DNA of 64,000 bases from Cumulibacter sp047975195 (GTDB lineage Bacteria > Actinomycetota > Actinomycetes > Mycobacteriales > Antricoccaceae): contig JBKEDB010000028.1 of assembly GCA_047975195.1 (NCBI GenBank), positions 1-64,000 of the forward strand, read 5' to 3'. Each line of letters begins with the position of its first letter. The stretch's first letter is position 1. The position numbers and the translations under genes are program-made. The notes beneath the pieces are model-generated. The model was given only the letters and a program-made list of their open reading frames with translations. It ran no database searches and was not told the origin of the DNA. Shown piece by piece: positions 60,022 to 64,000 of this stretch.

Positions 60022-60476
60022 TCGCGCGGTGGCGCGTCGTAGGTGACCCACGTCGTGCGCTTTGCCAAGGTGTCGTACAGCCGTTGCGCGGTGACGTTGT
60101 CCGCTGCGGTAATCCAGCGCACCAGGCCGAGGCCCTCATCGTTCGCGATACCTTGCAACCGCGTAATGAGCGCGCGTCCAATGCCGAGGCCGCGCACCGC
60201 GGGATCGGTGAATAAATCGTCCAGCCATAACCCGGCGCCGCCGGCGAGCGGCCGCGCGTAGCGACGATAGTTCGCGATCCCCACGACGTGTTCGTCGGCC
60301 GTAGCCACCAGCGAATTCGTCTCGTGGCTGTCGTCGTGCACCCACTGCCACACCCGCCACACGATCTGATCGTCGGCGGTCTGCCGGTAGAACGCGCGGT
60401 ACGCCGTGAAGAGTTCGCGCCACCGCTCGCCGTCCTGCTCGCTCGCGGGTCTGACGCGCACTCGCGTGTTGTCCAT
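60000..60476 (-). CDS. GNAT-family N-acetyltransferase
   Basis: A 158-aa protein: VRVRPASEQDGERWRELFTAYRAFY at the start, and the acetyl-CoA loop DPAVRGLGIGRALITRLQGIANDEG followed by VRWITAADNVTAQRLYDTLA. It belongs to the small-molecule acetyltransferases with unknown substrate. ATG 60476 has AAGGAG 8 nt upstream. The 3' end overlaps the MarR gene. Confidence 0.88.
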   Translation of the reverse strand: MDNTRVRVRPASEQDGERWRELFTAYRAFYRQTADDQIVWRVWQWVHDDSHETNSLVATADEHVVGIANYRRYARPLAGGAGLWLDDLFTDPAVRGLGIGRALITRLQGIANDEGLGLVRWITAADNVTAQRLYDTLAKRTTWVTYDAPPRDQSSRSS

Positions 60477-60523
60477 CGCGTATCTCCTTGCTCGCTGGAT
60501 ACCGCAACACCATGGCAAGACGA

Positions 60524-60529
60524 TAACGT
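60524..60529 (+). promoter_or_regulatory. -10 box TAACGT for a leaderless gene
   Basis: TAACGT, 6 nt, then ATG 60536. No Shine-Dalgarno is seen. Confidence 0.5.
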
Positions 60530-60535
60530 CCGGAT

Positions 60536-61246
60536 ATGAGAATGCGACTTCGTCAGGTGGCGCTCGTGGCGGCCGATCTCGGGCCCGTCGAGCGAGAGAT
60601 CGAACAACAGTTGGGCGTCGAGTTGTGTTATCGCGATCCGGGGGTGGGGCACTTCGGACTGCGTAATGCGCTCTACCCGGTCGGCGACAAGTTACTTGAG
60701 GTCGTCTCGCCGACCGAGGACGGCACCACTGCGGGGCGGCTACTGGACAAGCGTGGCGGGGACGGTGGCTACATGGTGATCGTGCAGGTCGATGACCTTG
60801 ATGCGTTGAAGACCTCCTTTGAGCCCAACGGCGTCCGCGTCGTGCACGTCGCCCGCGGCCAGGGGATCGAGGGCATTCACCTGCACCCGCGCGATGTCGG
60901 TGGGGCGATTCTCTCCGTCGACCGCACCGAGGAATGGGGCGAGTGGGCGTGGGCAGGACCCGACTGGAAGAACCACATCAAATCCGACGTGGTGACCGAT
61001 CTGGTCGCGGTCGAGATTCAGGCCAACGACCCCGCGGCGATGGCGGCGAGCTGGGCGCGGGTCCTCGGTCGGTCGGCGGTCGCAGACGGCGACACGCACG
61101 TCATCGCGCTCGATGAGGGTGCAATTCGGTTTGTGATGCTGAGGGATGACCGTGGCGAGGGTGTCTCGGCGATCGACGCGCGGTCCGCGGACGGCTCAAC
61201 ATCCACCTCGATGATCTGCGGCACAAGGGTCAATCGGATCGCCTGA
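60536..61246 (+). CDS. VOC-family (glyoxalase-like) protein
   Basis: A 236-aa protein with two vicinal-oxygen-chelate modules: MRLRQVALVAADLGPVEREIEQQLGVELCYRDPGVGHFGLRNALYPVGDKLLEVVSP in the first and VAVEIQANDPAAMAASWARVLGRSAV in the second. A metal-binding set (His, Glu) is only partly obvious, so enzyme activity is uncertain. No substrate can be named. Probably leaderless. Confidence 0.82.
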   Translation: MRMRLRQVALVAADLGPVEREIEQQLGVELCYRDPGVGHFGLRNALYPVGDKLLEVVSPTEDGTTAGRLLDKRGGDGGYMVIVQVDDLDALKTSFEPNGVRVVHVARGQGIEGIHLHPRDVGGAILSVDRTEEWGEWAWAGPDWKNHIKSDVVTDLVAVEIQANDPAAMAASWARVLGRSAVADGDTHVIALDEGAIRFVMLRDDRGEGVSAIDARSADGSTSTSMICGTRVNRIA

Positions 61247-61367
61247 CAAATCGTGCACAGACTCGCTGTGATCTGCGGCGTCCGCCACCTTGAATCCACC
61301 CACGCGTAACGCGGGCGGGGGAGAATAGGAGACGCAACAACCAATCGATGTACGGGATGTGTAAACC

Positions 61368-61541
61368 ATGCACGCCACCGCGTTGATCGGGTCGCGTCTG
61401 GCCCCGTTGGGCTATGCCGACGAGATCCGACAACTCGAATGCGCCAGGGGACCCCTGGTGGCGCGACGCCGGGGAATCGAACTATTGATGTCCACCGAAC
61501 GACGAACTGTTCCAGAGCGCACCATCGCTCTTGCACGGTAA
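61368..61541 (+). CDS. 57-aa hypothetical protein in front of a terminator
   Basis: The frame from ATG 61368 encodes 57 residues, starting MHATALIGSRLAPLGYADEI and ending PERTIALAR. It has GC-rich third positions and is rich in Arg and Leu. It stops 15 nt before a strong hairpin, which suggests a transcribed unit. There is no good Shine-Dalgarno. A 12-codon frame (ATG 61348, MYGMCKPCTPPR) overlaps its start. I recognise no family. Confidence 0.35.
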   Translation: MHATALIGSRLAPLGYADEIRQLECARGPLVARRRGIELLMSTERRTVPERTIALAR

Positions 61542-61556
61542 CCGTCACCTACCGAC

Positions 61557-61587
61557 CGCGCCCTTCTCGCCACGCGAGGAGGGCGCG
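61557..61587 (+). terminator. hairpin terminator
   Basis: CGCGCCCTTCTCG pairs with CGAGGAGGGCGCG (one T:G), loop about 5 nt, followed by TTCTCATTC. Confidence 0.65.
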
Positions 61588-61681
61588 TTCTCATTCGCCG
61601 GAGCGCATCGTCACCTCGTGCGGGGTGGCGAACGTATAGGCGCCGCGTGATCCGTTTGACGCGGCGAGCAAGATTAAGGCC

Positions 61682-62197
61682 ATGAACAGCGCACACCCAC
61701 CCGAGGTCACGATTCGCCACGCCCGGACCGAGGATGTTCGGCGGATTCGTGAGATCGTCGCGCCGTACGTCGAGAACCGAGTCCTGGTCGCGAAGGAACA
61801 CGTCGCCTACTTCGAAGGCCTACAGGAGTTTCGGATCGCTGAGATCGAGGGACACATCGTCGGCGTCGGCGCGCTGCACGTGTTCTGGGAGGACCTCGCC
61901 GAGGTGCGCACACTGGCCGTCGACAGTTCGGTGCGCGGTGCGGGCGTCGGGCATTTGCTGCTCGAACGGCTGGTCGAGGACGCGCGACAGATCGGCGTGC
62001 AGCGAGTGTTCTGCCTGACGTTCGAGGTCGACTTTTTCTCCCGGCACGGTTTTCGCGAGATTGACGGGACACCAGTCGACAAGGACGTGTTCGTCGAGTT
62101 GCTGCAGTCACAGGACGACGGCGTTGCCGAATTCCTGGACTTGGCGAGGGTCAAGCCGAACACGCTGGGTAATTCCCGGATGCTGCTCGACCTCTGA
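61682..62197 (+). CDS. GNAT acetyltransferase, actinobacterial ArgA-type (Rv2747-like)
   Basis: A 171-aa protein: VTIRHARTEDVRRIREIVAPYVENRVLVAKEHVAYFEGLQEFRIAEIEGHIVGVGALHVFWEDLAEVRTLAV. The acetyl-CoA loop is VRGAGVGHLLLERLVEDARQ and the end is FFSRHGFREIDGTPVDKDVF. The motif order matches the short glutamate N-acetyltransferases known from mycobacteria (Rv2747), which start arginine synthesis. Whether it does so here is inferred. The start ATG follows AAGATT by 6 nt, possibly another leaderless gene. Confidence 0.85.
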   Translation: MNSAHPPEVTIRHARTEDVRRIREIVAPYVENRVLVAKEHVAYFEGLQEFRIAEIEGHIVGVGALHVFWEDLAEVRTLAVDSSVRGAGVGHLLLERLVEDARQIGVQRVFCLTFEVDFFSRHGFREIDGTPVDKDVFVELLQSQDDGVAEFLDLARVKPNTLGNSRMLLDL

Positions 62198-62265
62198 CTG
62201 CCTGGCCCGCCGCTGGCAGCGCGTCGCCGCGCCGCTGGCAGTGCGCCGCCGTGTATAGGTGTTGG

Positions 62266-62655
62266 TTACCAGCCGGGTTCGTTGGCGCGAACCTTGGAGT
62301 GCACTACGTGCTCGGTCCAGAAGGACACCAGCGGGATCGTGCCACCCAGGACCACCAGCACGGAGCGTACGACGCTCCATTTGCGGTGCATGGCCAAGAA
62401 CGCGGTGCACACGATGTAGATCATGTACAGCCAGCCGTGCGCGATGCCGATAACGGTGACCGGCGTGCCGTTGTCGCCGAAGTACTTCATGGGCATCGCG
62501 ATGAGGAACAACGCAGCGAGCGGGACACCGACGATCCACGCAGAGATCCGGTAGTAACGCAGCAGTCGGTCGGTCTTGGCTTCGGGGCCTCCGGCGCGTT
62601 TCGCCTTCAAGGCCGCCTTCTTGGCGGCGAGCTTGTCCTCGTTCGTCGTCGTCAA
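62266..62655 (-). CDS. DUF3817 membrane protein
   Basis: A 129-aa protein. A Lys/Ala-rich N-terminus (KLAAKKAALKAKRAGG) is followed by three hydrophobic segments. RYYRISAWIVGVPLAALFLIAMPMKYFGD and IGIAHGWLYMIYIVCTAFLAMHRKW are the DUF3817 signature with its conserved HG. No function is known. TTG start with AAAAGGG 7 nt upstream. It follows the next minus-strand membrane protein gene by 15 bp, probably co-transcribed. Confidence 0.85.
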   Translation of the reverse strand: MTTTNEDKLAAKKAALKAKRAGGPEAKTDRLLRYYRISAWIVGVPLAALFLIAMPMKYFGDNGTPVTVIGIAHGWLYMIYIVCTAFLAMHRKWSVVRSVLVVLGGTIPLVSFWTEHVVHSKVRANEPGW

Positions 62656-62670
62656 GTCAGAACCCTTTTC

Positions 62671-63072
62671 TTAGTTGATACCGGCTTGCTGGTTGAGCAC
62701 ACGCAGGCGTTCGTTGTACGCCTCAAGTTCTGGGTCCGCGATGTTGTGGTACTCGTCGTAGTGCGGGGCCATCGCGATCGCCTTGGGTCGAATCTCGTGC
62801 ACGATTCGTCCGGGGTCCGGATCGTCGTGATGCAGCAGCGGCGGTTCGTTATGCCCGGGTGGGCGGAACGCGAGGTAGATGGCGCGGACCCATGCCGCGA
62901 TTCCCATCGCCGCGAACATCGGCCACTGGATGGCGTACAGCCAGTTCTGCCAGTCACCGTCTGCACCTTCGGCGCGGCCTAGTTGCCATTGGAACGCCCA
63001 GAGGCATCCGGCGAGCGCCAGGATCGCGAAAATATGCCAAGCGATCCAACCCGGAGTAAAAATGCGGCGCAC
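62671..63072 (-). CDS. small membrane protein with SURF1-like N-terminus
   Basis: A 133-aa protein starting VRRIFTPGWIAWHIFAILALAGCLWAFQWQLGRAEG, which looks like the first helix of SURF1-type proteins (WxxxQLxR). A second helix follows (WPMFAAMGIAAWVRAIYLAF) and then a polar tail with DEYHNIADPELEAYNERLRVLN. There is no SURF1 body, so I give no function. GTG 63072 follows TACCCT by 6 nt on the minus strand. Confidence 0.72.
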   Translation of the reverse strand: MRRIFTPGWIAWHIFAILALAGCLWAFQWQLGRAEGADGDWQNWLYAIQWPMFAAMGIAAWVRAIYLAFRPPGHNEPPLLHHDDPDPGRIVHEIRPKAIAMAPHYDEYHNIADPELEAYNERLRVLNQQAGIN

Positions 63073-63078
63073 CCGTCC

Positions 63079-63084
63079 AGGGTA
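63079..63084 (-). promoter_or_regulatory. -10 box TACCCT for a leaderless gene
   Basis: On the minus strand TACCCT, 6 nt, GTG 63072. No Shine-Dalgarno is seen. Confidence 0.45.
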
Positions 63085-63118
63085 CGCCGCATTCGCCACT
63101 TCGAACTGTGACTGTGCT

Positions 63119-63607
63119 TTAGTGCTCGGCCTTCTTGAACTCTTCGGCGGAGTGCTCAACCATCTTCTTCGCTTCGGCCGCGCCGACCCAGTCCGAGCCG
63201 TCGACGTGCTTACCCGGCTCCAGGTCCTTGTAATGCTCGAAGAAATGTTTGATCTCGTCCAATTGGAACTGGGAGACATCGGAGATGTCGTTGACACCGT
63301 CCCAACGGGGATCACCTGCGGGGACGCACAGGACCTTGTCGTCGCCGCCGGCCTCATCGACCATGCGGTACATCCCGATCGGGCGGACGCTGATGTAGCA
63401 GCCCGGGAACGTCGGCTCCGGCAGCAGCACCAGCGCATCGAGCGGGTCGCCGTCGTCGGCCAGGGTATCGACGAAGTATCCGTAGTCCGTCGGGTACGCC
63501 ATTGAGGTGTAGAGGTAACGATCCAGGTGGACCTTGCCCGTCTCGTGGTCGACCTCGTACTTGTTGCGCGAGCCCTTAGGGATCTCGATCAGGACGTCGT
63601 ACTCCAC
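63119..63607 (-). CDS. ppa: inorganic pyrophosphatase (family I)
   Basis: A 162-aa enzyme: VEYDVLIEIPKGSRNKYEVDHETGKVHLDRYLYTSMAYPTDYGYFVDTLADDGDPLDALVLLPEPTFPG. This contains the signature DDGDPLDALV with its metal-binding aspartates, followed by a DEAGGDDKVLCVP segment. It hydrolyses pyrophosphate to drive biosynthesis. The start is GTG 63607; the short ATG upstream reads directly into a stop. It is divergent from the carboxypeptidase gene, the order also seen in other actinobacteria. Confidence 0.95.
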   Translation of the reverse strand: MEYDVLIEIPKGSRNKYEVDHETGKVHLDRYLYTSMAYPTDYGYFVDTLADDGDPLDALVLLPEPTFPGCYISVRPIGMYRMVDEAGGDDKVLCVPAGDPRWDGVNDISDVSQFQLDEIKHFFEHYKDLEPGKHVDGSDWVGAAEAKKMVEHSAEEFKKAEH

Positions 63608-63719
63608 TATGATTCCATCTCCTACCCGGGCTCGGGCGTCTCGCGGCATGCGAGGAGGATTTCCGTGACCCGTAGTCTGTTCAGTGCTGTGGTTGACCGC
63701 TAGAACTGCAAGGACCCGA

Positions 63720-64000
63720 GTGACCAAGACCCGAACGCCTCGCCGGCACAGACGTGCAGGGACGATCCGCGTGCTAGGCGCATTCGGCGTGTTGGTGCTC
63801 GCGTCGGCGGCCGGCGCCGGCGCGGTTGTTGGTGCTGCAGCCCTATCTGGACCCACTAATTCTGACAGCGCCGCTGACGCGAGCGCCAACCAGGCTGCCG
63901 CAACGGTCTCGCTGCCGCTCAACGAACCCCCGGCGCCGGTGCTCGAACGGCTGGCCGACGACGCGCCGATGCCTTCGAGCGCGGGGATGCACAGCGCGCT
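63720..64000 (+). CDS. dacB: D-alanyl-D-alanine carboxypeptidase/PBP4-type protein, 5' part
   Basis: The first 93 codons only. A basic start (TKTRTPRRHRRAGTIRVL) leads into a hydrophobic signal or anchor segment (LGAFGVLVLASAAGAGAVVGAAAL), then a Ser/Ala-rich linker and PLNEPPAPVLERLADDAPMPSSAGMHSA, as in actinobacterial S13 peptidases encoded beside ppa. The catalytic SxxK lies beyond the window. GTG 63720 has AAGGA 5 nt upstream, and a TAGAACT box lies near 63701. The family name rests on position and N-terminus only. Confidence 0.65.
   Translation, partial: MTKTRTPRRHRRAGTIRVLGAFGVLVLASAAGAGAVVGAAALSGPTNSDSAADASANQAAATVSLPLNEPPAPVLERLADDAPMPSSAGMHSA

Noticed and set aside
61450..61500. 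Minus-strand segment resembling a tRNA T-loop and CCA end
   Set aside because: TTCGATTCCCC is present, but the upstream T-stem partner GGGG, the anticodon arm and a matching 5' acceptor strand are absent; it also lies inside a plausible small ORF.
1..64000. Integrated phage, genomic island or CRISPR array
   Set aside because: No integrase, transposase, phage structural gene, cas gene or regularly spaced repeat array was found; the single tRNA has no duplicated 3' end nearby.

Overview
The window is high-GC actinobacterial chromosome (Actinomycetota). Four things point there: the order tad pilus genes – DEAD/DEAH helicase with DUF1998 – Rv3647c-like gene – topA – tmk – holB, which is the mycobacterial Rv3660c–Rv3647c type neighbourhood; a TopA with a lysine/alanine-rich basic tail instead of zinc fingers; many leaderless genes whose TAnnnT -10 box lies 6–7 nt before ATG or GTG; and families mostly seen in actinobacteria (DUF4244, DUF998, DUF1707, DUF3817, DUF6457, GAP/Sap, CtaG). 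I cannot name the species. No phage, transposase, integrase, CRISPR array or rRNA was found. There is one tRNA, Thr(CGT).

Layout. 1–1.4 kb: end of a Tad/Flp pilus cluster (TadC-like end, Flp pilin, a fused double TadE-like protein). 1.6–8.8 kb: alpha/beta hydrolase, MrfA-like helicase, Rv3647c-like protein and topA, which has no ATG/GTG/TTG start. 8.8–9.4 kb: non-coding, repeat-rich. 9.4–14.8 kb: sulfurtransferase, DUF998 protein, NAD(P)-binding protein, exonuclease III, and a divergent LysR/YeiH pair. 15.1–19.1 kb: a perfect 23-bp inverted repeat, then an MFS protein fused to a degenerate thymidylate-kinase domain, then the active tmk and holB. 19.2–23.9 kb: two small membrane or stress-type proteins, a large LAL-type LuxR regulator and a GAP-family protein. 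24.1–33.6 kb: sulfatase with its formylglycine-generating enzyme, two tandem SulP transporters, an AI-2E-family transporter and small membrane proteins. This stretch carries five copies of a palindrome TCACCC-N5-GGGTGA.

33.6–43.5 kb (minus strand): a respiratory nitrate module, narK – SufR-like regulator – narG – narH – narJ – narI – mobA – DUF6457. 43.6–46.2 kb: RHH-type protein, DUF1707 protein, PSP1/RicT-like protein and the tRNA. 46.4–51.1 kb: ArsR repressor with CDF metal exporter, CtaG, a 51-aa hydrophobic protein and a CPA2 antiporter. 51.2–54.3 kb: acyl-CoA dehydrogenase and an nsrR–hmp NO-detoxification pair. 54.4–59.4 kb: NarL-type two-component system beside a MacB-like ABC exporter. 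59.5–64 kb: MarR, GNAT, VOC, an ArgA-like GNAT, two small membrane proteins, ppa, and the start of a D-Ala-D-Ala carboxypeptidase gene.

Functional links. NarGHI makes nitrite, from which NO arises; NsrR/Hmp 10 kb away senses and removes NO, and AT-rich dyads of similar design lie in front of both nsrR and narK. Sulfatase, FGE, two SulP permeases, YeiH and the sulfurtransferase give a sulfur theme. The most unusual items are the non-canonical topA start, the MFS–pseudo-TMK fusion beside the real tmk, the fused TadE pair, the TCACCC-N5-GGGTGA palindromes, and operators overlapping leaderless start codons. All calls come from reading the sequence; no database search was run.
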